A program made the translations under genes and the position numbers. The notes under the pieces were generated by a model. The model saw only the letters and a program-made list of their open reading frames with translations, ran no database searches and was not told the DNA's origin. This document shows positions 11,061-21,610 of a DNA stretch of 64,000 bases, one piece after another. The stretch comes from Molanna angustata (taxonomy: Eukaryota; Arthropoda; Insecta; Trichoptera; Molannidae): contig OY754972.1 in assembly GCA_963576475.1 (NCBI GenBank), forward strand, positions 34,448,556 through 34,512,555, written 5' to 3'. How positions within the stretch are numbered: position 1 is the stretch's first letter; every line of letters begins with the position of its first letter.

Positions 11061-12204
11061 AAAACGATTGCTTTTTCTTTCACAATTTTACATTCTTGGC
11101 CAACGGCGGGACATAAAAGCTAGTAATATAATATACCTACCTACGTATGTATCTAAAAAGATGTAAAAAAATATTACAATTTGGAAAAAATATTATTAAT
11201 CAAGATAAAATGAAGTTCTATTCAGAGAGGATCAAGTTTTGACAAAAATATATTTTTTATAGTGGGTATATGAGAAGCTGTTTTTGTGAATCAATCAATC
11301 TTAGTCTTTATACAATCCCTCAAGCAGTGAGACACGGTGCGGTGGGATTATCAACTTTATGACAGCCTATGGTGTTTTTCAAAAGTGTGTACTCGATCTC
11401 CAAATGACGTGGACTCGTGAAAAATTTATGAAACAAAATGATTAATTGACTCAACCCTTAAATAAAGTACATACATATGAAATAATCTGGGTAGGCGTAC
11501 ACACATAATGGATTCCAAGGTTCAAATGTCAAAGACCAACACGAAAAAGGGCATGATAATATTATTAAGTAATTTTGTGTACAAAACATCGAAATTCAAT
11601 GTTATCAATGACATTCTGCAGATTATGTTTACCTGATAGATGGAACTTATTTCGTATTTATTATAATATGTAGATAGTACGTAGATTGTTGGTGTTCTCT
11701 TCTGATCAAAAATGCCATGTCAGGCATTCTGAGATTCCACCTTGTTTTCACCTCATTTATAACAGTTTGACAGGAAATCTCCCTCAGAATATGCTGAGTG
11801 CAATGCATCTAACAATGCTTTATCTTCCAAGAAATCTTCTTCTGGAAGCGGTTACAGAGAGCTATTAGTAGATTGTCTGTATCCAAGCCTCAGGTGTATT
11901 TTGGAGAGTTCAGTCTGTACTCAATCATTCAAGCTAACATCTATCAAGTCTCGACTTTTGGGATTATTCGACTTATCTTCAACTCTTGTGATAAAGTAAT
12001 TAAACATACATATTCTTTATACATTTAAATATGATGCATATCCCACAATGTATAGTAGGTACCATTATTTCGTGTGTGCATTACCTTAATATTATGCGTG
12101 TGCGTGTGTTTCCACACATCAACTTTGGCAAATTTAAATTCATATGAAATGTGTGGTTCTGTGATTAAATGTTAATAAATCTAAATTGTTGCTAAGACCA
12201 AGTT
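11061..12204. other. AT-rich stretch, nothing recognised
   Basis: No coding, RNA or repeat homology recognised. TACCTACCTACGTATG near 11134 is the lepidopteran-type simple motif. Confidence 0.4.
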
Positions 12205-12850
12205 TCTAATCATAAATGACAATGGACAAAATAATAATGGACATAAGTGAAAACATAGAAATATTTAGGTGTATGAAATATTTTGGTTTATTAATAGACA
12301 ATAAACTGAAATGTGATAAGCATTTATAATAGGTATACTTATTGTGAAAAAATTACTAAAAAAGTTTTTTAAATAATTAGAAAATACTTAGATTTTCAGA
12401 CCTCAAGATTAATTTATAGCTTTATAGTAAGTCCTCATTTAAATTATTGTTAAAGTTAGTGTCCTATTCATAGGACACTCAAAATAGAAAAAAAACACAG
12501 ATTAATCAAATTATGAGAATGAGAAATGAGAAAGATAAATACAAAAAATAATAAATACATTTTTTTAAATAAACTAAAAATAATTACAGTCAAGAAACAC
12601 ATTATATCATACAACACATTAACCTTGATTTACAAATTGAAAAATAATATATGTTTCCAAAATATATGCAAAAAAAATCTTACTCAATGTCAATGTTCAC
12701 ACTTACCCTACGAGAGGATGTCAGGATTTTAGACTTCCGAAAACGAGATTAACATGTGCACAAAATAGCTTATGCCATAGCGGTCTTATAATGTATAATA
12801 GTTTACCACCAAACATAAAAGAAACCACTCTTGTCCACAAGTCTTGTCAC
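12205..12850 (+). pseudogene. Non-LTR retrotransposon RT C-terminus, decayed
   Basis: Across several frames the plus strand reads MKYFGLLIDNKLKCDKH, then KYLDFQTSRLIYSFIVSPHLNYC, LIYKLKNNICFQNICK and, near the end, CTKYSLCHSGLIMYNSLPPNIKE. This is the thumb and C-terminal region of a Jockey/CR1-type reverse transcriptase. Multiple frameshifts and stops separate the blocks, and no catalytic motif or 5' part is present. The clade is uncertain. Confidence 0.6.
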
Positions 12851-12977
12851 CTTTCGTAGACTAGGTGCTGAATACGTAATTAAAAACTATTAATGTTCTC
12901 CATAGTTGACATGATGTTTTTATGATTTAATGTCATACTCTTACTGTAATTATTTGTTTCAAAAAGTTTTATTTTTA

Positions 12978-14178
12978 TACACATACATACATACATACCA
13001 TCACGCCATGTCCCTTGCGGGGTAGGCAGAGAGAACCGAACGCCACATTTTTCTATCCTGGCACGCATCCCTCGCCTCGTCCACATTCATGCATCGTCTC
13101 ATACATGTTCGTCTATTGCTCACACTTCTAACATTTCCGTCTTTCAAAATTTCGTTCACATGGTCGTGCCATCCCTTTCTTGGGCGTCCCCGACCTCTCA
13201 TTCCATTCGTTTCCGCTCTGTATATTTTCTTTGTCAGGCGCTCCTCATTCATTCTCCCCATGTGACCAAACCATCTCAATGTGTTCACTTTCATTCTAGT
13301 AATGACATCTTTCTTCACCTAACATTCTTTCCTTATATCCTCGTTTCTTACCCGGTCTTACATCGTTCTATTACAAATCCTTCTTAACGATCTCATTTCA
13401 ACTGCATTTATTCTACTTTCATGCGTCTTCTGCCATGTCCAGGTTTCACTTGCATACGTCAGGGTTAGCACTACGATGGCATTATGAATGGCAACTTTGG
13501 CATCCTTTGATATGTTGCGATCATTCATAATTGGTCTTAGTGCTCCATTCACTCTGTTTCCTGCCATAACTCTTCTTTCGATCTCTTTATCGAGTCGTCC
13601 GTTCCGTTGAAATATGCTTCCCAGGTATACATATTCGTCGACTTGCTCAAGCCATTCGTTCTCTACTCTTACTTTACACGCTGTTCTGCTTTCACTCTTT
13701 TCAAAGACCATTGTCTTTGATTTGCTGGCATTCATCCTAAGTCCATTCTCTATACATCCTTCATATACCATACTTACAAGATACTGTAACTCTTCCATAC
13801 TTTCTGCTAATAGAACTTTATCGTCTGCATACATCAAATCTCGCACCATTACAGTACTCAATTTCAGACCCTTGCTTTCATCCTTAAGGGCTCTTATGCA
13901 GAAATCAATGTACAAGTTAAAGAGCCATGGAGATAGCCCGCACCCTTGTCTAACGCCATTATTTATAGAGAACCAAGTTGTCACTGTGTCGTTGACACGA
14001 ACACGTGCTTCGCTGTTCTCATATAATGACGCGATTGCGCGTATCAGTTTGCTCTTCACTCCGTACACTGCTAGTATATCCCATAATTTTTCTCTAACAA
14101 CTTTATCATACGCCTTTTCTAGGTCTATGAAGGCACAGAAAATTTTCTGATTTTTATCCAGAACCTTTTCTGTGTTTT
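12978..14178 (-). pseudogene. RTE-like LINE, RT domain to 3' end, two premature stops
   Basis: The minus strand is open from about 14174: FCAFIDLEKAYDKV (motif A with catalytic D), GVRQGCGLSPWLFNLYID, MYADDKVLLAES (motif C), GLRMNASKSKTMVF, YLGSIFQRNG and SETWTWQ. A TAA then follows RRICNRTM, and a TAG 15 codons later (about 13320-13360). The frame then continues with RWFGHMGRM, RGRGRPRKGWHDHV and LSAYPARDMA to 13001. The 3' end carries a (TATG)n-type tail, seen as ACATACATACATAC at 12980-12997. Endonuclease and the RT N-terminus are missing. With only two in-frame stops, this is the least decayed RTE-like copy here. Related 3' ends lie at 3976, 51815, 52495 and 62794. Confidence 0.85.
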
Positions 14179-14256
14179 ATTTTTATATATTTGTTTAAAC
14201 TAGTTGGAATTATATTTATATATGTTTTTACATCTAAAAATATGTTACTACTACAA

Positions 14257-14420
14257 AACCAAAACGCACTACATACAAAATGGGTGGTGAACTTCACTGT
14301 TGAACTTTGTGGGATGTTATTTGGCATTTGTATTTTTTTTACCAGGCTCTTACGGGATACCCGAAACTATTCAAATAGACAAAAATGAAGGCACATTTCT
14401 AAATTGATGTCTCACAGCAA
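14257..14420 (+). repeat. Unclassified interspersed repeat 'alpha', copy 1
   Basis: AAACGCACTACATACAAAATGGGTGGTGAACTTC, then GGGATGTTATTTGGC, CTCTTACGGGATACCCGAAA and the closing ATGTCTCACAG match the copies at 46885-47090 and 61261-61455, and in inverse orientation 56043-56205. No coding capacity. The class (SINE, or 3' end of a LINE) is unknown. Confidence 0.65.
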
Positions 14421-15481
14421 AAAAAATATAATATTTAGATATAGACATTAGACATGTTACAATTGAATTATTGTGTTTTCCAAAACACAAGAATTTTTAT
14501 TTTTTAATGTATGAACAGTTATTCTTAACCCAAAATTGACAAGGAAAAAAAACTTATGAAAAAAAATCATCTTACTTGAGTTACATAGTAATTTCTTAAA
14601 TATGACATGTTTGATGATTGGTCATCGATTTGTCAAAAAACGTTTGCTTCATTAAACAACAAAAAATGAAAAATTATCAGGAGAGTACAAAATATTTTTA
14701 TAAAAGTAGGTAAGCAGATAAAAATTAAATTAATAGAATAAAAATCCTTAGGAAAAATGTGCTAGCGAGAAAGCAAAGAGGACGATACTTATCAAACAAA
14801 AAGTAGAAATTATTCAGAGAACCCTCAAAATGTTGCCTTGTGGGAACACTGTGAGGAGGGAAACATTCCCTAACTTTTACTAACTATTTCAATAAGTAAA
14901 CACCCCACGGAAGAGGGTTACTTAACACTACATTGTTGCTAGTGGTAACAAGAGATTAAAACTATTTTAGTAGGATTTTTTAATAAACAAAATCATGCCG
15001 CACCTACCTACTTCCGAAACTTTGGACGGTAGAATTTCAAATGATGTGATCAAATTGGAATTTTAAACAGCTTTCAAACACAAACTATCACATAGCACCC
15101 TGATTGGAGTAGGCATAAAACCAAACGCCACATTATTTTTTCTCAAAAGAAACTAAAGAATAATCCAATACTTCTTCAAATTACCATGTTCCATATTATA
15201 TAAATATTTCAAGTGGTTTTGGATGAGTCTTTTAAAGTTTATTTTAGACAATGATAATGATATGAAGTAGTGAATACATTTGCGTAGTACTTTTTTACAA
15301 ACAAAAACCACCTAACCTTGACGTTCACAAAATAAACCCCCCACTTCTACAGCATATATATTTGTCCTAAAGCCATTTTGAACTATTTTATCTACCAATT
15401 CCTTGTACTTTTTTATCAATATATAAAATGTATGTATATAAATATTGGCCATCTTAAAACAGGAATTATTAAATTATGTAT
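14421..15481. other. AT-rich stretch, nothing recognised
   Basis: No coding or repeat homology recognised. Short direct repeats of no evident structure. Confidence 0.4.
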
Positions 15482-15740
15482 TTATCCTAATGTCGATTCG
15501 TTCAAGAGAATGAAATTCTTTTGAAGGAAGAGGCAGTTTAAATCCAAGACGCGTGTATGAAGGAATTGTATGCAGGATCTACTTTTTTAACGGCTTTTAC
15601 AACTTTGAAGACAAAAAACACCAATTTAGAGGCTTCGCAGCATATATGTTTCATATACGGATTTACTCAGAATTCGGAGTAGAACGTTTCGTGTGTCTGT
15701 GTGTCTGTGCATGTGTGTGTATGTGTGTGTGTGTGTGTGT

Positions 15741-15777
<37 letters not shown>

Positions 15778-16198
15778 TGTGTGTTCGTCCGTCCCTTATA
15801 ACTTTTGATCCGCTCAATTTACAGAGCCCAAAATTTCAGAATATATAAACAGTTATAGGCTTATAAAACTTTTATACTCAGAATTCTGAATTTTTACTTC
15901 AGTATGGGGTTATCAACTTTTGAATTTTTGGTTTATTTTTCCATATATCTCAGAAACTATAAAAGCTAGAACGCTAAAAATGAAACATAGATAAATACAA
16001 AATCTCAAATTAGTTTTTTTCAAAAAAATTCCAGGGTTTCTCAAACATTTTTTATTAAAAAATATTTTTTTACTATGAATTTATGAGTTAAACTGCCTAT
16101 ATTTCCAAATATTTTATGGTTTATGGTTTCATACTTATTCTTCAGCTATACATACAATCGCTATCGACAGTTGGATCTCATGTGTTACATGCAACTAG
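15482..16198 (+). mobile_element. Non-autonomous Helitron-type element, copy C (internally deleted)
   Basis: Left end is degraded (CCTAATGTCGATTCGTTCAAGAG). The GT microsatellite lies at about 15695-15782, and the right end is intact: CTATCGACAGTTGGATCTC, hairpin CATGTGTTACATG, CAACTAG, then T. Relative to copy B, about 320 bp are missing after TATATTTCCAAAT (near 16110), including the GCCGAAACACCCC and GTGACGACATCG blocks. The open frame through its left half ends in the microsatellite and is not considered coding. Confidence 0.85.
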
Positions 16199-16279
16199 TA
16201 AATAAATAAATATTTCTTTACTTCGGGTGGGCTACAAACTTGTTCTACCTATTTCTTGTAAACAGCAGAATTTTGATTG

Positions 16280-16560
16280 ATGAACACTTAGGCCTTTATG
16301 TTCCACAGAACTACTTGAGAGGTAGAGGACACGATTTGTTCAATGTACCTACCGCTCGTACGCAATGGTTGCACGTAACACTCTCGTAAGAATGTCTTAT
16401 TTTAACGAACAGTTGTCGCACTGTAACTGGATTAGAGCTGTTGCGGGAGAAAAAATAATAATTCCGAGCCACCTCGGCGAAAACGTTCTAAATATGTGGA
16501 GAAATGTTGTTTTAATTTTATTTCTTACTACACATTTGTTCTCTGTTTTCCCCTTCCTAG
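16280..16560 (+). pseudogene. Jockey-like LINE C-terminus, frameshifted
   Basis: LYVPQNYLRGRGHDLFNVPTART reads from about 16297. After a frame change, LVRMSYFNEQLSHCNW continues to about 16435. The pattern (Y-RGRGHDLF-VP-ART, followed by FN-L) is the usual end of Jockey-type polymerases. Only the last 60-90 codons survive, next to the right end of Helitron copy C. Confidence 0.45.
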
Positions 16561-16834
16561 ATCGATTCTCAGAACAATAACCTCTTACCAATGGTCCATT
16601 GAATTTACTGGGTAGGTATTGGGTAGTTCACACTGTTGTATACTAATCGGTTAGCACGGGCGGTGAGGGTCCATTGAGCGTATAAGATCATTGGTATTCC
16701 TTGTGTGAACTCGACACAGTGAATAATTGCACCCAACTCCTTCTTTAATTCAATACTACAGTACCTACCTACCTACACACACATACAGTAGGTATTGGGA
16801 CTTATGTATCACTCATTCAACATCCCATCCCATT

Positions 16835-16995
16835 CATACCATCACGGCATATCCATGCAATGTGGGGTAACCAAAGGCAGGTAAGCGGGCGTACATTATC
16901 ATATAAAAGAAAGCACTACACCAGTTCGTCTCAAATTAAAATGCAACATTCAGAATGTGTGGTGAAACTAATATTATGTGGCGTCGGTTCATTTG
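16835..16995 (+). repeat. Interspersed repeat 'alpha', copy 2
   Basis: ATACCATCACGGCATATCC, then TGTGGGGTAACCAAAGGCAGGTAAGC, AAGAAAGCACTACACCAG and ATTCAGAATGTGTGGTGAA align with the copies at 61261 and 56043. The opening ACCATCACGGCAT resembles the 3' end of the RTE-like family read on the other strand, so alpha may be a SINE that borrowed a LINE tail. Confidence 0.6.
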
Positions 16996-17000
16996 TCGGT

Positions 17001-17688
17001 GCGCGGTCATCTGAATATTATGAATCTAGGACTGCGTTCTCAATGGACGCCGAGTGCACTTAGTGACGCTCTAAGTCGTTCAGAATGACCGGAAACAGAC
17101 GCTCGAAAGATACTGGCGCGTTAAGATTGAACGTTGAGTGTACGCTCCAATCACTCTGTATAATCGTCGGGTGAAAAACGCTCTGACAGTTATAGTATCT
17201 GTTAACTTCTATTTTATCTGTAGAAAGATGGCTTCAATTGATTTCTGTGGTGTCTATTATGTCATTCGACATAATATCTGATGACAATATGCATTCACAA
17301 AGAGGTTAATATATAGAAATATCATTTAAAAGTTTCCAATAAATGGTCAGATAGCATAATTTTTCCACTGCCCAATTACTATATTTCGACAAAAATATAA
17401 CTTAAAAAACATGTTTGATAAATGACATTTGACATTTAAAACGCCTGCGGCCTTACTCTCCACTACAAATCCGATCCCAATACGATCCCATTCGCTAAGA
17501 ACCTACCTTTGTAACGTAGAATGAATGCGGTAGGTAGGTATGTTTTAATAGTAATAGTCGATAATTTGAATGTACGCAGGCGACAGATAGGTAAGTTCTA
17601 AATGAAAATTTGAAATTGGGATCGGATTCGAGTTTCAAGAGTAAGGCTACTGATGCTGCGTTTAGATTGAAACGCCGCCGCTCGAAAG
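17001..17688. other. Intergenic, moderately GC-rich patches
   Basis: Patches such as GCGTTAAGATTGAACG (about 17120) and GCGTTTAGATTGAAACGCC (about 17658) resemble each other and may be relics of one repeat. No coding sequence recognised. A reading frame through 17610-17822 only crosses the LINE tail. Confidence 0.35.
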
Positions 17689-17700
17689 CGTTCAGTGAGT
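17689..17700. repeat. Target-site duplication, left copy
   Basis: CGTTCAGTGAGT directly abuts the T-run that is the poly(A) tail of the minus-strand LINE. The same 12 bp, possibly 14 bp with two more T, recur at 23359-23372 beyond the LINE 5' end. Confidence 0.95.
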
Positions 17701-17818
17701 TTTTTTTTTTTTTTTATTTTAATCTGGCTATTCACCCCGATCGGGTGTTATTTGCCAAAAAAGGTATAAATGATTTAGTTAACTGTTTTGTGTGTGAAGT
17801 TTATGAAAACTGTTTACT

Positions 17819-20800
17819 TTAGATCTTAATTAGGTTATTTTTAATAAATCTGACAATCAAGATGTATGTGTTTTTGGAATTGGAAGCCAAAAGCGACCTC
17901 ATATTCACTGGCATTGGCGTTTTTATTCTTATTAAATCTGTATAAAAATTTGGGTACGCGTTTCTTAATGGACATTCAAAAAATATATGATCCAGCGTTT
18001 CGTCGTTTGTTCCGCACTCGCATAGATTCGACTCAATAACTCCAATCCTTGCCAAATGCTCACCAGTAGAACAATGTCCGAGGCGCATTCGACACAGTAC
18101 ACTGGTCGTATGTTTGTCGAACATCATTTCACTGAACCACGGCTTTCTGGCTAGTCTTGGCTGAGTCTCTCTATACAGCCTGCCCTTCGTTTGAGAGATA
18201 AAGTCCCAATGAGCCTGCCAATTCTCCATTAGGCGCATCTTAATATTAGGAAGAATATCGTTTAAAATAATGAAGGGGTGAGTCCTTGTAGTACATTTGG
18301 TTGACCTTTTGGCTAGTTCATCTGCCTTCTCATTCCCTTTTATTCCGCAGTGACTTGGTATCCATGCCAAACATGCTTCTTTTTTTTGGTCCTTGATTTT
18401 TTTAATTTTTGTTCTAATTTGGATACAGTAGGGATCATCCACATAAGAAAGAGGGGATCTGCTTAATTTTTGAATTGCGCTTAATGAATCTGTTAAAATT
18501 AATGTGTGTGAGAACTGTTTTGCTTCTGCGTAATTCAGAGCTTCCAATATTGCAACACACTCCGCTGAGAAAATGGTTGCTTCCTTATGAAGAGTCAACA
18601 TCAATTGAGCATTGTCCGATTCACTGAAAACTGCCGATCCTACGTTGTTCTCATTGTCTAGCTTCGATCCATCTGTATACAGTAATTTCCATTTGCTCCA
18701 TTTATTTAATATTTCTTGGTTGAAGCGTTTGGAAGCAAAGGTATCTGGAACTATGTTTAAAGATTGGATGAAAGTTGGAGTATCTACTAAGTTATGGTAG
18801 GGGATGGAATAAACAGGAAGTATTTCAGATTTGAGTAGAATTTGTGAGTACATTTCCATAAATTTAAGGCTATTGATTAGTGGAGTTGGTTTTTTATTCT
18901 TCCAAAAAGTATTTTTATTTACAAAGTAATGTTTCAAATGATTGATTTTGTTAACTAAAGGGTGAAATTTTATACTATAGCATTTTCCGAAGAAGTTGTC
19001 TGATAAGTATTGTTTTCTCAATTCAATAGGAGGATCTGCGGCCTCTACTTGGAGGGCGTTCACCGGTGAAGACTTCATAGCTCCCAAAACAATTCTCAAA
19101 CTCTCATATTGGATTTTGTCAAGGATTTGGGAATTCTTTTTTGATAAAGGGCTTAAAAGGAATAAACCGTAATCGATTTGACTGCGAATATAGGATGTGT
19201 ACATTATTCTGAGAATAGATGGATGACCACCCCACCAAGTGCGCGTTACTGCTCGCATAGCATTTAAACCGGACTGACATTTATTAGCAGTGTGGATAAC
19301 TTGAGAATTCCAAGAGAGTCTGGAATCCATGATAATACCGAGGAATTTAATTTCAGTTGTAGCTGGTAAGGCAGTATTATTTATGATGATTTTAATAGCC
19401 GGGATTGAACGTTTTTTGGTAAAGATGATTGATTTACATTTACTTAGACTAAGATTCATTCCAATGTCTGATAACCGCGAAGCTATTATTTTTAAATTGT
19501 CGCTAAGCAACATCTCCATTTGTTGTAAGTTTTTACCTGATACATATACGAAAAAATCATCCGCATAATTTAATAACTGTATCGGAGAATATATAAGATG
19601 AAAAATTTCAAGGATGTAAATATTAAAGAGTATTGGACTTAAAACTGACCCCTGAGGCAATCCTTTACCAACGAGTCTTTCTTGTAAGTGGATACCTTGG
19701 ATATCTAAAATAATTTTTCTATTAACAAGAAGGTTGATTATAAATGACGTTAACTTAGTTGGGATCCCTATGCGAGTGAGTTTGGTTTTAAGAATTGGAA
19801 AGTGTACATTATCAAATGCACTAGAGATGTCCAAACTCGCTCCTACGACATGTTCCTGTCTGGAAAAAGCTAACAGAATGTCTGTTACTAAGTAAGATAC
19901 ACTTTCGAGGGTAGATTTTTTTTTTCTGAATCCAAACATGTTATGAGGAAAGGTTTTTTTATTTTCAACGAACCAATCGATTCTTCTTTTGATCAGATGT
20001 TCGGTTAATTTTAGAAGAGTTGAGGCAAGAGCAATTGGTCTGTAATTTTCTCCAGAATTTGGGTCTTTCTTTGGTTTTAGAATTGGAATAATTAGTTGGG
20101 ACTTCCATGTATCAGGGACAGTGCCAGAATCAAACATTATGTTTATTAATTTGGTGAAGTATTCTAGCATACTGTCGCTAGTATTTGCTAAGATGACATA
20201 TGGGATTCCATCGATTCCTGGTGCGGTATTTTTGACGATTTCGAGGATGGCTTTGAGTTCGTTAGTTTGGAATGGAGCATCTAACCAGTTGTTATTAGGT
20301 GGGAAGGAATATTCTGTGAGAAGTTCGTCAGCATTTGCAGCAAATGGAGGAGCGAGTTTGTTCAAAAAGTCATCTGACCATAGCTTCGGGCACGATTTTA
20401 GAGGCGATAATTTGAATGATCCGCGGAATTTTTTAATGTTATTCCAAACGGTAGATATTGGTGTTTGAGGAGAAAGCGATGTGCAGAAGTCTATCCATCC
20501 TTTTCGCTTTTTGTTTCTCAGAAATCTCTTTACTTTGGCTTGAATATTTTTAAAAATCAAATAATTTTCCAATGTCATATTTTTTCTATACACCTTAAGC
20601 GCTTCTTTTCTAAGAATTGTTTGATCTTCGCATTTCGAATCCCACCAAGGTGGAGGGGGAGGATATTTTTTGGTTTTATTAATTTTCTTAGGGATGAAAT
20701 TTTCCGCTTTTTCTATTGTTTCTATGAAATTATCGTAACAATCTAGTAAATTTTCTTTAGAGGGTATAATTAGTCGTGAATTGGTTGGGTCATCCGTGAA

Positions 20801-21565
20801 ATTAACAAATCCAGACCAATTGGCTTTTTCAAAATTACAAATGTTTTTACTAAATCTATTTTTTCTTATTTGTGGTGCATTGCTGTAGGAAGAAGGATTG
20901 CGTACTAGTTTGCAGGACGGATGAGAGTAGAGAACACAGATCGGAAAGTGGTCACTGTTGAATGGATCGGGTTGAATATTCCAATCCAGGTAAGGGGCTA
21001 ATTCTGGGCTACAAATTGTTAAATCTACGGCACTTGGTCGTTGATTTGGTACGGGGACGCGCGTAGGAGATCCATCATTAATAACACATAAACTCAGCTC
21101 ATTTAATAGATCTACTATTATTCTGCCTAATCTTGTACATGTAGATGAACCCCATATGCTATGATGGGCATTGAAATCCCCAAGTATTACAAATGGTGAA
21201 GGTAAACGATTGAATACTGACTTCAATATTGATTTTGTGGGTTGAAAATTAGGCGAAATGTATATTGATACGAAAGTTGTGCCATTTATTTCGGCAGCGA
21301 CTAACTGGAAAGGGCAGTTGATTGTTTTTGGGTGTACCTGATTGAAATATAATGAATCTTTTATTAATAATGCACAACCTCCACGACCGTCCAGTCTATT
21401 GTCAGTAAGGCATCGGTAACCGTGTATTTTAAATAGCTTATCATCTCTAAGCCAAGTTTCGGACAATGCAGCTACGTCTATCTGATTTCCAGATAGAAGA
21501 TTTAATATTGAGTCTTTATTAGGAGCAGCACTCCTACAGTTCCATTGAAGAATGTTTAAAGCCAT
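17819..21565 (-). CDS. LINE ORF2: endonuclease, reverse transcriptase and RNase H polyprotein
   Basis: 1248 residues, ATG start at 21565. Residues 1-225 form an apurinic-like endonuclease: N9 in LQWNCRS, E36 in SETW, D130/N132 in LGDFNAHH, D205/H206 in SDHFPI. The reverse transcriptase spans roughly 430-740: APGIDGIP (449-456), NYRPIAL, D579 in SLDISSAFD, GLPQGSVLSP (635-644) and YADD (667-670). RNase H spans about 955-1090 with D965 (YTDGS), E1002 (AEC), D1026 (LTDS) and D1082 (ADELAK), all four acidic positions present. A C-C-H-C finger follows (C1182, C1184, H1193, C1198). The length is normal for the group and there are no stops or frameshifts. It would nick target DNA and prime reverse transcription in the nucleus. 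The upstream ORF1 is in the same frame, separated by two TAG codons, so reinitiation is the likely mode of expression. Confidence 0.97.
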   Translation of the reverse strand: MALNILQWNCRSAAPNKDSILNLLSGNQIDVAALSETWLRDDKLFKIHGYRCLTDNRLDGRGGCALLIKDSLYFNQVHPKTINCPFQLVAAEINGTTFVSIYISPNFQPTKSILKSVFNRLPSPFVILGDFNAHHSIWGSSTCTRLGRIIVDLLNELSLCVINDGSPTRVPVPNQRPSAVDLTICSPELAPYLDWNIQPDPFNSDHFPICVLYSHPSCKLVRNPSSYSNAPQIRKNRFSKNICNFEKANWSGFVNFTDDPTNSRLIIPSKENLLDCYDNFIETIEKAENFIPKKINKTKKYPPPPPWWDSKCEDQTILRKEALKVYRKNMTLENYLIFKNIQAKVKRFLRNKKRKGWIDFCTSLSPQTPISTVWNNIKKFRGSFKLSPLKSCPKLWSDDFLNKLAPPFAANADELLTEYSFPPNNNWLDAPFQTNELKAILEIVKNTAPGIDGIPYVILANTSDSMLEYFTKLINIMFDSGTVPDTWKSQLIIPILKPKKDPNSGENYRPIALASTLLKLTEHLIKRRIDWFVENKKTFPHNMFGFRKKKSTLESVSYLVTDILLAFSRQEHVVGASLDISSAFDNVHFPILKTKLTRIGIPTKLTSFIINLLVNRKIILDIQGIHLQERLVGKGLPQGSVLSPILFNIYILEIFHLIYSPIQLLNYADDFFVYVSGKNLQQMEMLLSDNLKIIASRLSDIGMNLSLSKCKSIIFTKKRSIPAIKIIINNTALPATTEIKFLGIIMDSRLSWNSQVIHTANKCQSGLNAMRAVTRTWWGGHPSILRIMYTSYIRSQIDYGLFLLSPLSKKNSQILDKIQYESLRIVLGAMKSSPVNALQVEAADPPIELRKQYLSDNFFGKCYSIKFHPLVNKINHLKHYFVNKNTFWKNKKPTPLINSLKFMEMYSQILLKSEILPVYSIPYHNLVDTPTFIQSLNIVPDTFASKRFNQEILNKWSKWKLLYTDGSKLDNENNVGSAVFSESDNAQLMLTLHKEATIFSAECVAILEALNYAEAKQFSHTLILTDSLSAIQKLSRSPLSYVDDPYCIQIRTKIKKIKDQKKEACLAWIPSHCGIKGNEKADELAKRSTKCTTRTHPFIILNDILPNIKMRLMENWQAHWDFISQTKGRLYRETQPRLARKPWFSEMMFDKHTTSVLCRMRLGHCSTGEHLARIGVIESNLCECGTNDETLDHIFFECPLRNAYPNFYTDLIRIKTPMPVNMRSLLASNSKNTYILIVRFIKNNLIKI

Positions 21566-21610
21566 TTTAGAGTATGATAAAATATAGATTTGATACGTAT
21601 GCTATGCAAC

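Noticed and set aside
13614..14150. 178-codon plus-strand open frame
   Set aside because: Antisense shadow of the RTE-like reverse transcriptase on minus, which has the conserved motifs.
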